DNA of 64,000 nt from JAEYXS01 sp943367715. Its GTDB lineage: Bacteria > Verrucomicrobiota > Verrucomicrobiia > Limisphaerales > JAEYXS01. The stretch covers positions 1 to 64,000 of the forward strand of contig CALRJY020000010.1 in NCBI GenBank assembly GCA_943367715.1, given 5' to 3'. The stretch's first letter is position 1, and each line of letters starts with the position of its first letter. Under the pieces are notes generated by a model. The model worked only from the letters and a program-made list of their open reading frames with translations, did not search any database and was not told the DNA's origin. This document shows, piece by piece, positions 1 to 7,908 of this stretch. A program made the position numbers and the translations under genes.

Positions 1-46
1 TTGCCTCCGCTTTCCGCCCGACGCGGCTTGACGCGTCGAATCCCCT
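1..46. repeat. dispersed hairpin repeat, copy 1
   Basis: The stretch carries GCCTCCGC followed by the palindrome GACGCG-gcttga-CGCGTC. Nearly the same string recurs at 24128-24177 downstream of uvrB, where a complete GCGGAGG-ttt-CCTCCGC hairpin precedes it. Two copies about 24 kb apart, both outside recognised genes, indicate a dispersed intergenic repeat. The left end is cut by the window edge. Confidence 0.6.
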
Positions 47-47
47 G

Positions 48-117
48 TAGTGGGGCAGACGCCCTCGTCTGCCATAGTCGCGGCGGGCGCCCTCGCCCGT
101 CGCCGGATCCGAACCAC
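48..117. repeat. 70-bp double-hairpin repeat, copy A
   Basis: It begins TAGTGGGGCAGACG and holds two adjacent hairpins, GGCAGACG-ccct-CGTCTGCC and GGCGGGCG-ccct-CGCCCGTC. A second copy lies at 1417-1487 in the same orientation, so the pair brackets the two small genes at 351-779 and 817-1419. The rest of 118-350 shows no convincing gene; an open frame through it has no recognisable protein character. Confidence 0.7.
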
Positions 118-350
118 CAACCCCAAAGCGGGTTGCATCTTCCCCTCATCCCGGAGGGATACCAGCCTGTAGCCGGTTGGTTGAGCGAGGCACGAGCGAC
201 ACCACCGGTAATCGAACGATAAAAGCATCAGCACCCCGGCAGCGGGTGCCAGCACCCGAAAGCCACCTTGCCTTTCTCGCCTGTTTTCGTTTCACTTCAG
301 ATAAGACTACATCGGGTTACGAAGCATTCATCATCTGAGGAGTTGAACCC

Positions 351-779
351 ATGCTTATGATATTCGCCTTCAGGTTATGCCAACGCACAATCGCCAGCCT
401 TGCCTTGGCAGCCTTGGTCTTTCTTGGTGCAGGCTGCCAATGTCCACAATCACAGCCTCTGATAGTCATGGGCACGCTGTCGCCGGATGACGTCGAAGGA
501 ATTCTCCGCCTGATCCGTTCGGATATGTCAGGGATTCCTCAGGAGAAGCTCCCTGAAAAGCATCGTAAATTCGAACCAATTCAGGGCTTGAGGGCAAATT
601 CAGATGGGACAGTAGATGTCAGCACTGGCGTGCAGCGCGGACCATTGAGCGGCTCCGGCCACACCTACAAAATCCAAAAAGGACCGAAAGGCTGGGAGAT
701 CAAATCTAAAGGCCAATGGCTCAGCAGCCTGACACCTCAGCCAAATCACTCGCTATCCAATGGAGGTATTCATAGCTAA
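351..779 (+). CDS. small predicted lipoprotein
   Basis: A 142-residue protein of unknown function. Residues 10-28 form a hydrophobic signal segment ending in the lipobox LGAGC, so Cys29 is the likely lipidated residue and the mature protein should be membrane-attached. The start is supported by GAGGAG at 337-342, eight bases before ATG. The mature part is polar and contains no family motif that I recognise; it mentions DDVEGILRLI near residue 44 as a possible helix. It is followed after 37 bases by another orphan gene on the same strand, so the two may be co-transcribed. The lipoprotein call rests on the signal alone and the role is unknown. Confidence 0.75.
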   Translation: MLMIFAFRLCQRTIASLALAALVFLGAGCQCPQSQPLIVMGTLSPDDVEGILRLIRSDMSGIPQEKLPEKHRKFEPIQGLRANSDGTVDVSTGVQRGPLSGSGHTYKIQKGPKGWEIKSKGQWLSSLTPQPNHSLSNGGIHS

Positions 780-816
780 TAGACTGCTAAGTTTCCCCGT
801 TCGGTGTTAGACCACT

Positions 817-1419
817 ATGAAACCACCTCCTAAAAAACGGAAATCCACCCTCGATCCAGTGGAGAAAAGGCGTGACTGGATACGCTTCTACTGCATGGCT
901 TTCATGCATGTCCGGAGCAGTGGCGGCCCGATTCACCATCCTCACACGCCCGTCCTGCAGCTTCTTATTGAGCCATGGCAGGGTGATTACGAGGCCTGGA
1001 CCGTTTACCGCCATCAGCAAGGCAGCCGTAAAGACGGAAAAATCGTTTTCAGAAAATGGAATCGCGAGGCCGATCGGGTAAGATTCCGCGCCTTGGGCGA
1101 CAAGCCAGCCCCCAAAGATTGGGACCACAATACCAACATATTGGAAAAACACCTCATCATCCCCGGCCGCTGGGTGGCGGACTTGGAACGCGCCGTTGAA
1201 AAACTTTCCGTGCCCCCAGTCACCGGCACCGTCCTTCCCCTGTTACGCGAGACGGAATACAAGCTTAGCTTCTGGCGCAGCCGCCAAGAGTCTGAATTCA
1301 GTTGGCACTCCACGCCTCCTAAAGGATGGCGACCCCTCGCCGCCTTGTTCAAATCACTCCTGCAAAACTTGCGCCGCCATTCCGCCGGCCAACCGCTCGG
1401 GCCAGTTCCCAAACCATAG
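817..1419 (+). CDS. hypothetical protein, C-terminus ends in a repeat
   Basis: A 200-residue protein that is basic and rich in Trp and Arg, with no signal peptide or membrane segment. I do not recognise a family. The reading frame has protein-like composition, for example VLQLLIEPWQGDYEAW near residues 46-61 and VAVEKLSV-type amphipathic stretches near 185. Its stop codon TAG is the first triplet of the 70-bp repeat copy at 1417, so the repeat supplies the stop and may have trimmed the original C-terminus. No strong ribosome-binding site precedes the ATG. The opposite strand also has open frames, but their composition is poorer. Confidence 0.6.
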   Translation: MKPPPKKRKSTLDPVEKRRDWIRFYCMAFMHVRSSGGPIHHPHTPVLQLLIEPWQGDYEAWTVYRHQQGSRKDGKIVFRKWNREADRVRFRALGDKPAPKDWDHNTNILEKHLIIPGRWVADLERAVEKLSVPPVTGTVLPLLRETEYKLSFWRSRQESEFSWHSTPPKGWRPLAALFKSLLQNLRRHSAGQPLGPVPKP

Positions 1420-1487
1420 TGGGGCAGACGCCCCCGTCTGCCATAGTCGTGACGGGCGCCCTCGCCCGTCGCCTCATCCGAACCATC
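1417..1487. repeat. 70-bp double-hairpin repeat, copy B
   Basis: This is the second copy of the element at 48-117. The hairpins are GGCAGACG-cccc-CGTCTGCC and GACGGGCG-ccct-CGCCCGTC. In the second hairpin the stem is perfectly paired here, whereas copy A has one weaker pair. It starts exactly at the stop codon of the preceding gene. Confidence 0.7.
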
Positions 1488-1641
1488 ACATGGTTCAAAT
1501 CAATCAGCCCAGGGCTGGCCCGCAAACAACGAAGCGGGCCTACCTTGCGTAAACATCAAATTCCACTGCTCCGAAGGAGTTGCATCCCCTCTAAAATCAA
1601 ATCTTGGCAAGTCTCTTCGATCCCTCATCATCGCCTCCACC

Positions 1642-2181
1642 ATGGAGCCCATACTCATCGGCTATTTTCCAAAGCAAACCATGCTCCAACCAGATTTTCT
1701 CAAATCAGTCGGCGTTGCGGAGATTTGCAGCGCTTCAGGCTGTTTGTCCAAAGGACCGGACGGTTGGATTGATCATTGGAAGCATAATGAAATGTGGCTC
1801 TTTGGTACACCTGCTGAAGCATGGGATACTGTGCCTGCGATCCAACGCGCTGCGTTCCACTTATATGCGTACGAGATGTTCCCGGTGAGGTTTACCAAAC
1901 AAGGGCAAGAGCCTTTCACACCTCTGTCATCATCTATCGAGCCGTTATCCCCAGCCTTTGAACTCCTAGGCTACGATGCCGTGAGCCGCAGCTACGCCAA
2001 CAAGTTCGAGTGCTCTCCCCTTTCCTGCAATCACATGGCCGAAAAAATCTCCGTCAACCCCCACTGCCTTTTTGCTGACGTTGAAACGGCCTTCCGTCAT
2101 GCGGCGAAATTTGGCCTCGAAGAACCCGAGCCTGGCCCTTACTACATAGTCACCGTCTGGCGTCTTCACCAGCAAACATAG
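1642..2181 (+). CDS. hypothetical cytosolic protein
   Basis: A 179-residue acidic protein with no signal peptide. The sequence starts MEPILIGYFPKQT and contains several Trp and Cys residues (GWIDHWKHNEMW near 49-60; CSPLSCNHMAEK near 128-139). I cannot place it in a family. Its size, acidity and isolated position beside repeats resemble orphan accessory genes, but there is no direct evidence for an immunity or toxin role. A long open frame, sensible composition and the ATG support its reality. Confidence 0.65.
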   Translation: MEPILIGYFPKQTMLQPDFLKSVGVAEICSASGCLSKGPDGWIDHWKHNEMWLFGTPAEAWDTVPAIQRAAFHLYAYEMFPVRFTKQGQEPFTPLSSSIEPLSPAFELLGYDAVSRSYANKFECSPLSCNHMAEKISVNPHCLFADVETAFRHAAKFGLEEPEPGPYYIVTVWRLHQQT

Positions 2182-2204
2182 GGGAAAGATGAAAGCCGCC
2201 ATAT

Positions 2205-2324
2205 CAGGGATATTCACCAAAGGCCACGGCAGATTTTCTCGCCGCCTTCAAAGCTCATCTTGAAAAGGAAGCTCCCCAATATGGTAACCAATGGTGGTCG
2301 TCTGCGGTGGAAAGGTCCGCTTAG
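2205..2324 (+). pseudogene. possible remnant of a coding sequence
   Basis: Frame 3 of this otherwise gene-free gap reads ADFLAAFKAHLEKEAPQYG followed by NQWWSSAVERSA and a stop. That is strongly protein-like (amphipathic helix rich in Ala, Lys and Glu) but has no start codon in frame. An ATG at 2189 in another frame runs into a stop after about 24 codons. This could be the C-terminal end of a decayed gene, perhaps one related to the neighbouring orphan. It is a weak call from composition only. Confidence 0.25.
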
Positions 2325-2378
2325 ACTCCTCTGTTCACTCAGCCGAATTCGATCGATGTTCGATGTTTCCCAACCTCA

Positions 2379-3803
2379 TCATTTCCTCCCCGTCCACCAC
2401 AACGCCTCCACCATCTGATGATTCAGCCCGTCCAATTCCCGCTGCAACCGTTTTGAGATCGCCTCATCCTTTACCGGTTTCGTTTCGCCCGCATCCTCCC
2501 GCAGATTGAACACCTGAAACTCAGACACCAGTTTCCCACCCTCAAGCTGCTTAACGATCTTCCAATCCCCCGCCCGTAATGCAATATTCCTCCCATACCG
2601 CCAGAACAAAACCTCATGCGGCGCACCTGGCTTCTCCCCGCGCAAAAACGGCAGCAAATCCACCCCATCCAATTTATTTTCTCCTGTCGGCGCAACCTTG
2701 GCCGCTCCCAATGAAGTCGCCAAAATATCCAACGAAATCACCGGCTGCTCATACACCTTCCCCTCCGGCATTTTCCCCTTCCACTGCGCCAGAAACGGCA
2801 CCCGGATGCCGCCCTCAAAAAGATGCCCCTTGCCCCCGCGCAACGGCGCGTTGCTGGAAGTCAGCTCCTGCGTCGGCCCGCCGTTGTCGCTCAGGAAAAA
2901 AATCAGCGTATCCTCCTCCAGCTTCAGCTCGCGCAACTTCGCCAGCATCGCCCCCACGCTGTCATCCATCGCCGCCAGCATCGCGGCGAAGATACGCCGT
3001 TGCGGATCGGTGATGTGCGCGAACCGCTCCAGATACTGCGGCGTCGCCTGCATCGGGCTGTGCACCGCGTTATACGCCACATACAGAAAGAACGGCTGCT
3101 TCTCATTTCGCGTGATGAACCCCACCGCCTCCCGCGTGAACGCCTCCGTCAGATACTCCGGCTCCGTGATCTCCTGCATCCCGCGCAGCAGCGGATTCTC
3201 CGCATCATACGGCGGCTCATTCCCCCGCACATGATTCGACCAGATCACCGGCCCATTCGTGAACCGCTCCCCGAACGCCACCGAGTTCGTCCGCAAGAAC
3301 GACGTCACCCCATTGAACGGCGGCGGCACAAAGAAATGTCCCTCATGCAAGAAACCATAGAACTCATCAAAGCCCCGTTTCTGCGGATGAAATTTCTCCA
3401 CGCCACCCAGATGCCACTTCCCCACCAACCCCGTGCGATACCCCGCCGCCTTCAGATGATCCGCCATCGTCTTCTCCGTCAGCGGCAATCCCATCACCGG
3501 ATCCAGATTGCTCTTCCCCACCGCATTCAGCTCATGCCCGAACCGCGTCTGATACCGCCCCGTCATCAACCCCGCCCGCGAAGGACAACAAAACGGCGCA
3601 CTCACATACCCCTGTGTGAACCGCACTCCATTCCGCGCCAATGAATCAATATTCGGCGTCAACACCCCCATATTCCCCTGGCACCCCAGCTCCGCATACC
3701 CCAGATCATCCGCCAGCAACACGATCACATTCGGCTTACGCTCCGCTCCTTCCACCGAAGCGATGAAAAGCACCAGCGCCAAAATGGTTAACAGGGATTT
3801 CAC
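2379..3803 (-). CDS. secreted sulfatase
   Basis: A 474-residue type I sulfatase. It would hydrolyse sulfate esters, probably on a polysaccharide, in the periplasm or outside the cell. Residues 1-20 form a Sec signal peptide ending ASVEGA. The metal-binding start PNVIVLLADDLGY is at 24-36. The formylglycine motif C-x-P-S-R is at 72-76 (FCCPSRAGLMTGR), so Cys72 would be the residue oxidised by a maturase. GKWHLGG near 127 and SDNGGP near 305 are typical sulfatase blocks. Length is normal for the family. Substrate cannot be read from sequence. It is transcribed alone, divergent from the rhodanese gene. Confidence 0.93.
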   Translation of the reverse strand: MKSLLTILALVLFIASVEGAERKPNVIVLLADDLGYAELGCQGNMGVLTPNIDSLARNGVRFTQGYVSAPFCCPSRAGLMTGRYQTRFGHELNAVGKSNLDPVMGLPLTEKTMADHLKAAGYRTGLVGKWHLGGVEKFHPQKRGFDEFYGFLHEGHFFVPPPFNGVTSFLRTNSVAFGERFTNGPVIWSNHVRGNEPPYDAENPLLRGMQEITEPEYLTEAFTREAVGFITRNEKQPFFLYVAYNAVHSPMQATPQYLERFAHITDPQRRIFAAMLAAMDDSVGAMLAKLRELKLEEDTLIFFLSDNGGPTQELTSSNAPLRGGKGHLFEGGIRVPFLAQWKGKMPEGKVYEQPVISLDILATSLGAAKVAPTGENKLDGVDLLPFLRGEKPGAPHEVLFWRYGRNIALRAGDWKIVKQLEGGKLVSEFQVFNLREDAGETKPVKDEAISKRLQRELDGLNHQMVEALWWTGRK

Positions 3804-3880
3804 CCCACCGTCTTACCGCATACCGAAACTCCCCGCAAGCCAAGCGCCCGTGATCATCCCCGTTCGCGCCCTCCGCTCAT

Positions 3881-3930
3881 CCCTCGCCCCTCAATGGGGA
3901 GAGGGACCGAGGGTGAGGGGTGAGCTTGCC
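3881..3930. repeat. GGAGAGGG-type palindromic repeat, copy 1
   Basis: CCCCTC-aat-GGGGAGAGGG followed by GAGGGTGAGGGGTGAGC. Related copies lie at 20660-20710 and 33592-33640, all intergenic and in the same strand sense. It behaves as a dispersed repeat rather than as part of a gene. Confidence 0.6.
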
Positions 3931-4002
3931 CACAGCATCAAATATTCAGCCCCATCGAATGACGATTTGACGAAATTCTCCAACCCCTTAACCTCTGTCC
4001 CC

Positions 4003-4371
4003 ATGGACCATTCACCCGGATTTTTGAAACTCGTGCAAGAAGCACAACCTCGCGTGCACGAGATCACCATTGAGCAGGCCAAGCAGATGCTCGCCACGAA
4101 TCCTCAGATCGTCCTCGTCGACGTCCGCGAAGACCACGAATGGCAAAAGGGCCACGCCGCCGAAGCCGTCCACCTCGGCAAAGGCATCCTCGAGCGCGAC
4201 ATCGAGAACAAGTATCCCGACTTCAACACCGAGATCATCATGTACTGCGGCGGCGGTTACCGCTCTGTCCTCACCGCGGATGCCGCGCAAAAGATCGGCT
4301 ATAAAAAAGTCCATTCCCTCATGGGCGGCTACAAAGGCCTCGTCACCGCCGGCTGGAAGATGACGTCCTGA
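4003..4371 (+). CDS. rhodanese-like domain protein
   Basis: A 122-residue single-domain rhodanese (sulfurtransferase family). Residues 36-45 read IVLVDVREDH, the conserved substrate-loop start. The active-site loop is C82-GGGYR-87, a six-residue loop with catalytic Cys and closing Arg, as in sulfur-transferring rhodaneses. I chose ATG 4003 because the protein then begins just before the domain; an open frame continues upstream to 3616 but overlaps the 5' end of the sulfatase and has no domain content. No partner gene nearby identifies its sulfur acceptor. Confidence 0.88.
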   Translation: MDHSPGFLKLVQEAQPRVHEITIEQAKQMLATNPQIVLVDVREDHEWQKGHAAEAVHLGKGILERDIENKYPDFNTEIIMYCGGGYRSVLTADAAQKIGYKKVHSLMGGYKGLVTAGWKMTS

Positions 4372-4418
4372 ACGGCCAGCGGTCATAAGCCTGCCGGTGC
4401 AACCGGCCCGGCCCGGCC

Positions 4419-4454
4419 TTGATTTTCCCTTCGGGACGTGAGACGTATTCTCTC
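4419..4454 (+). promoter_or_regulatory. conserved leader of HEAT paralogue 1
   Basis: The block TTGATTTTCC...CGGGACGTGAGACGTATTC lies directly before ATG 4455. Near-identical blocks precede paralogues 2 and 3. It may be a shared promoter, ribosome-loading site or RNA element; GTGAG, 12 bases before the start, could act as a weak Shine-Dalgarno sequence. Confidence 0.6.
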
Positions 4455-6128
4455 ATGTCCCCAAGGTTGGTGTCGCTATTCACACGCCTGGCCGGTTTCC
4501 TGCGGACGGGAAAGGCGCTGCTGCTGCTTTTCCTCCTGCTGGTGGCCGCGCTCGTGGGCACGGCCCTGCTCTTCCGTCCCCCACCCGAACCGGCTTACGG
4601 CAACGTCTCCGCCAGCGCCTGGCTGGAACTCGTCAGCACCAACAAGCAGAAGACGGCCGATGCCGCCGCCGCATTCCGGTTGATGGGCCGCGATGGCGCC
4701 CTCTTCCTGGGCAATGAACTCGTCCGCAAGCCCACGCAGATCGATGAATGGATGATCACCCATCACCAGCAGATTCCGGACTGGCTGAAGAAATATGTTT
4801 TGAAACCGCAACGGCCCTCTCACGACGATACCGTCCTCCTCCTCTTGCACAACCTGGGCACCAACGCCGCTCCCGCCGTCTCCAATCTTATCGTGTGGCT
4901 CGATAACCGGCAGACCCTACATGTCCCCAGCACCAATCCCGCTCCCGGCGCATCCGCCCTCCAGCGCCACATCACCCTCAGCAACGGCGTGCTCCGGACC
5001 AACTACATTCAAGTTTACCTCCCCCCTTCCGGTTTTTTCCCTCCTTATGCGACCAAACCGCCACCGCCGCCGATCCTCTCCACTCAGCAACAAACCGTCG
5101 TGAGCGCTCCCGGTGTGGTGACGACGAATGTAGTGGTGCTCATCAAATCCGGTCTGCGCCCGATACCCGTCCGTGCGTACCAGATCCTGACGAACAACGG
5201 CAGCGACAACCCACGCGTCATTTCTCTCCTGCTCAATTCCGCCGACAGCCCATCCGGCCCCGTGTCCTTGAATCCCAATCTCCGGATGACCGCGCGCAAG
5301 TCCATTCCCGCGCTGCTCCAGGCCGTCGAAGGCCGGGACCTCAGGCAAAAGTGGATGGCCCTCTCCCTCCTCCGCCTCACGCTGCCGGAATCCGACCTCG
5401 CCCGAGACTGCATGATCCGCGCCCTGCAAAATCCGGAACGTGCCATGTTTGATTTCGCCATCGGCTCCCTCGCCTCCACCACGAATGAACTGGACCGTAT
5501 CATCCCCCTGGCCACCAAGAGCCTGCTGCGTTATCGCAATCGCACCACCGACATCTTTTCCGGCTGGAATCCACCGGTTTATCAGAGCCTGCGGGAATTC
5601 TCCCGTCACAGTCCCCTCGTCGTCTCCCAATTGCAGGAGCTACTGCCTGAGGCCGACTTTTACGAACAGCACGGCATCATCCAGCTCCTCGGCGATATCG
5701 GCACTACCAACACCGTGGACCTGACCTTGATCAGATCCTTCACCCATCACGAAAAGCGCCTGCTGCGAAACGCCGCGTGGCTGACGCTCTCCAAGTTGTA
5801 TGGTGATCAGACCACCGAGGTGAAAGGCCAGATCACCGCCCTCGAGAACCGCGTCGAGCCCGCCTTCACCCAGGCCCACGAGCGATTGAGCGCCCTCGGT
5901 CCCGCCGCCCAAGCGGCGGTGCCCGCCTTGCTTGAGTGCCTTAAAGCAAATGACCTCCGCACCGTCGCCCGATCAGTCGAGACTCTCGGAAGGATCGGCC
6001 CTTCAGCGAACGCCGCGCTGGGAGCATTGCAGTCCCTGAGTGAACACCCCAATGTGACCGTGCGCGAAGAAGTCTGGACCGCGATCTCCCGCATCAACGC
6101 CCAGCCTCGAGAAAGTTCTGCCCCTTGA
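4455..6128 (+). CDS. membrane-anchored HEAT-repeat protein, paralogue 1
   Basis: A 557-residue protein. Residues 1-20 are basic and residues 21-36 form one transmembrane segment (LLLLFLLLVAALVG), giving an N-in membrane anchor. The rest has helical HEAT/Armadillo-like repeats, clearest near 470-550 (GPAAQAAVPALLECL, then GPSANAALGAL). A proline-rich, Thr/Val-rich insertion sits around residues 170-230. I chose ATG 4455 over the upstream TTG because the aligned upstream block is out of frame in paralogue 3. The second and third copies follow at spacings of 54 and 52 bases. The role is unknown; HEAT arrays usually bind proteins. Confidence 0.85.
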   Translation: MSPRLVSLFTRLAGFLRTGKALLLLFLLLVAALVGTALLFRPPPEPAYGNVSASAWLELVSTNKQKTADAAAAFRLMGRDGALFLGNELVRKPTQIDEWMITHHQQIPDWLKKYVLKPQRPSHDDTVLLLLHNLGTNAAPAVSNLIVWLDNRQTLHVPSTNPAPGASALQRHITLSNGVLRTNYIQVYLPPSGFFPPYATKPPPPPILSTQQQTVVSAPGVVTTNVVVLIKSGLRPIPVRAYQILTNNGSDNPRVISLLLNSADSPSGPVSLNPNLRMTARKSIPALLQAVEGRDLRQKWMALSLLRLTLPESDLARDCMIRALQNPERAMFDFAIGSLASTTNELDRIIPLATKSLLRYRNRTTDIFSGWNPPVYQSLREFSRHSPLVVSQLQELLPEADFYEQHGIIQLLGDIGTTNTVDLTLIRSFTHHEKRLLRNAAWLTLSKLYGDQTTEVKGQITALENRVEPAFTQAHERLSALGPAAQAAVPALLECLKANDLRTVARSVETLGRIGPSANAALGALQSLSEHPNVTVREEVWTAISRINAQPRESSAP

Positions 6129-6146
6129 TCACGGCCTCCTGCCCGC

Positions 6147-6182
6147 TTGATTTTCCACCGGGGACGTGAGACGTATTCTTTC
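6147..6182 (+). promoter_or_regulatory. conserved leader of HEAT paralogue 2
   Basis: TTGATTTTCC, four variable bases, then GGGGACGTGAGACGTATTC precede the GTG start at 6183. The block aligns base for base with 4419-4454 apart from a few substitutions. It fills most of the 54-base gap between paralogues 1 and 2. Confidence 0.6.
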
Positions 6183-7856
6183 GTGTTTCCAAGGTTGGCA
6201 TCCCTGTTTACCCGACTGGCCGGTTTCCTCCGAACCGGTCGTGGTGCCTTCTTGCTGATCGTGCTCGCGACTTTGGTGACCGTCATGCTGGTGCTTCGCA
6301 ACCACCGCACGGAACCTTCCTACCAAAAGATCTCTGCCAGAGGATGGCTGGAACTCGTCAGCACGAACCAGACCCGCATTGTGGAAGTCACCACCGCCTT
6401 CCGCGCGATGGGCCCCGCTGGCGTGGAATATCTCGGCAATGAACTCGTCCGCCAGCCTTCCAGCCTTGATGAATGGCTGCTCGCCCGCCATCAGCACATC
6501 CCCGGTCCCTTTAAGCGCTTGCTGTTGAAACCGCAGCGTTCCTTGAAGGCCACCACCATCTTGAGCGTGCTCCGGGGCTTGGATAAGGACGCCTCCCCTG
6601 CCATGCCCATGCTGCTCACTTGGCTGGACACTGTCGGGCCCACGCTGACCACCAGCGCTCCCCTACCTACAAATGGATTTAGCATCGTCACGAACAGCAC
6701 TGTTTTGGGCTTCGCAACGGGTATTTCCGGCCACGGCCACGTAGGGGCCGCCGGTCCAAACATTCTCATCGTGCCCGCTAATAGCATCGTCACCCTGCAA
6801 ACCCAGTCAGTAGTCAGCACTCCGGGAATGGTCACCACCAATTTCACCGTGACAGTGAGATCCATCTCCCCCACCGTTCCGCGAACCGCATACCAGATCC
6901 TGACTAATCTCGGCAGCGAGGACCCGCGCATCATCAAGGTGTTATTGAATCCGGTGGAGAATTCCACTCACGTGGGCGTCACCCTTTTCGGAACAAATCT
7001 AAAAGTGGCCGCCAGCCAGAGCGTTCCCTTGCTGATGAGGAATGCCAAATCCACCGATCAAAGACGCCGTTTGGCCGCCTTCTCCCTGCTGCGCCTCACC
7101 TTGCCTGAATCTGCCGCCGCGCGCGAAGTCATGATCCGTCAGTTGACCACCAAAAATTTCGTCCTCTTTGATCTCGCAGCCGGCTCCTTGACGAACACCA
7201 CTGCTGAGCTGGAGAGGATCATCCCCTTGACCGTGCAAGGTCTGGTATCCTTCAAAAACCGGCCCTTGCCCTACAGCGAAACCGGGCGTACGCCGGCCTA
7301 TTACGCGCTGAAGGAATTTGCGCGCCATCAACGCGCCGAGGTGGCCTTCCACCTGCAAGCCGTCCTCACCGAGGCCAGCCTTCGGGAACAGGTTCACATC
7401 TTGGAATTGCTGGCCGCCACGACGACGACCAATGAAGTCAACCTGGCCTTGATCGGCTCCTTTACCAACAGCCCGGACGCCATCTTGCGTGTGCAAGCAT
7501 GGTCCACTCTGGGCGATATCACCGGAGATCGCCAGATGGAGGCGAACGGACTCCTCGCCCACCTCAATTCCTCCCCCGGCAAACATACTTTGATCTGGCT
7601 GACGTACAGCCGCCTGGGGAAATTGGGGGCGGACGCTGGCGCGGCAGTTCCCAAACTGATCGAAGGATTGCAGTTCCAAGAAACCCACCTGATCGCCAAA
7701 GCCGCAGAAACCCTTGGCCAGGTCGGCCCCACTGCCCACGCCGCCCTCGAACCACTACACGCCTTGCGCGCGCACCCAGAGTTGGTTGTGCGCGAAGCCG
7801 TCGAAGAAGCCATCCGCAAAATCTCCGCTGCACCAAAAACAAAAGGCACGGAATAA
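6183..7856 (+). CDS. membrane-anchored HEAT-repeat protein, paralogue 2
   Basis: A 557-residue protein with the same design as its neighbours: short basic N-terminus beginning V-FPRLASLFTRLAGF, one transmembrane helix near residues 22-38, then HEAT-type helices to the C-terminus. SARGWLELVST near residue 54 and PGMVTTNFTV near 215 correspond to matching blocks in the other copies. The start is GTG 6183, placed by alignment with the ATG starts of copies 1 and 3; an in-frame upstream codon at 6147 is unlikely because that stretch is conserved as DNA, not protein. Paralogue identity is high at both ends and lower in the middle insertion. Confidence 0.83.
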   Translation: MFPRLASLFTRLAGFLRTGRGAFLLIVLATLVTVMLVLRNHRTEPSYQKISARGWLELVSTNQTRIVEVTTAFRAMGPAGVEYLGNELVRQPSSLDEWLLARHQHIPGPFKRLLLKPQRSLKATTILSVLRGLDKDASPAMPMLLTWLDTVGPTLTTSAPLPTNGFSIVTNSTVLGFATGISGHGHVGAAGPNILIVPANSIVTLQTQSVVSTPGMVTTNFTVTVRSISPTVPRTAYQILTNLGSEDPRIIKVLLNPVENSTHVGVTLFGTNLKVAASQSVPLLMRNAKSTDQRRRLAAFSLLRLTLPESAAAREVMIRQLTTKNFVLFDLAAGSLTNTTAELERIIPLTVQGLVSFKNRPLPYSETGRTPAYYALKEFARHQRAEVAFHLQAVLTEASLREQVHILELLAATTTTNEVNLALIGSFTNSPDAILRVQAWSTLGDITGDRQMEANGLLAHLNSSPGKHTLIWLTYSRLGKLGADAGAAVPKLIEGLQFQETHLIAKAAETLGQVGPTAHAALEPLHALRAHPELVVREAVEEAIRKISAAPKTKGTE

Positions 7857-7873
7857 ATCAACATCATGCCCGC

Positions 7874-7908
7874 TTGCTTTTCCTGCCGGGGCGTGAGACG
7901 TGTTTCCC
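7874..7908 (+). promoter_or_regulatory. conserved leader of HEAT paralogue 3
   Basis: TTGCTTTTCC, then CGGGGCGTGAGACG, before ATG 7909. This copy is 35 bases long, not 36, and contains TGA in frame with the gene, so it cannot be translated as an N-terminal extension. That shows the block is conserved as a nucleic-acid element in all three copies. Confidence 0.6.

Noticed and set aside
1..222. 73-codon open frame at the window start
   Set aside because: It runs through two hairpin repeats and has no natural protein character.
2823..3644. 273-codon open frame opposite the sulfatase
   Set aside because: Arg/His-rich shadow of the sulfatase gene.
4419..4454. N-terminal extension of the first HEAT paralogue
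   Set aside because: The same stretch is out of frame and contains a stop in paralogue 3, so it is not protein-coding.
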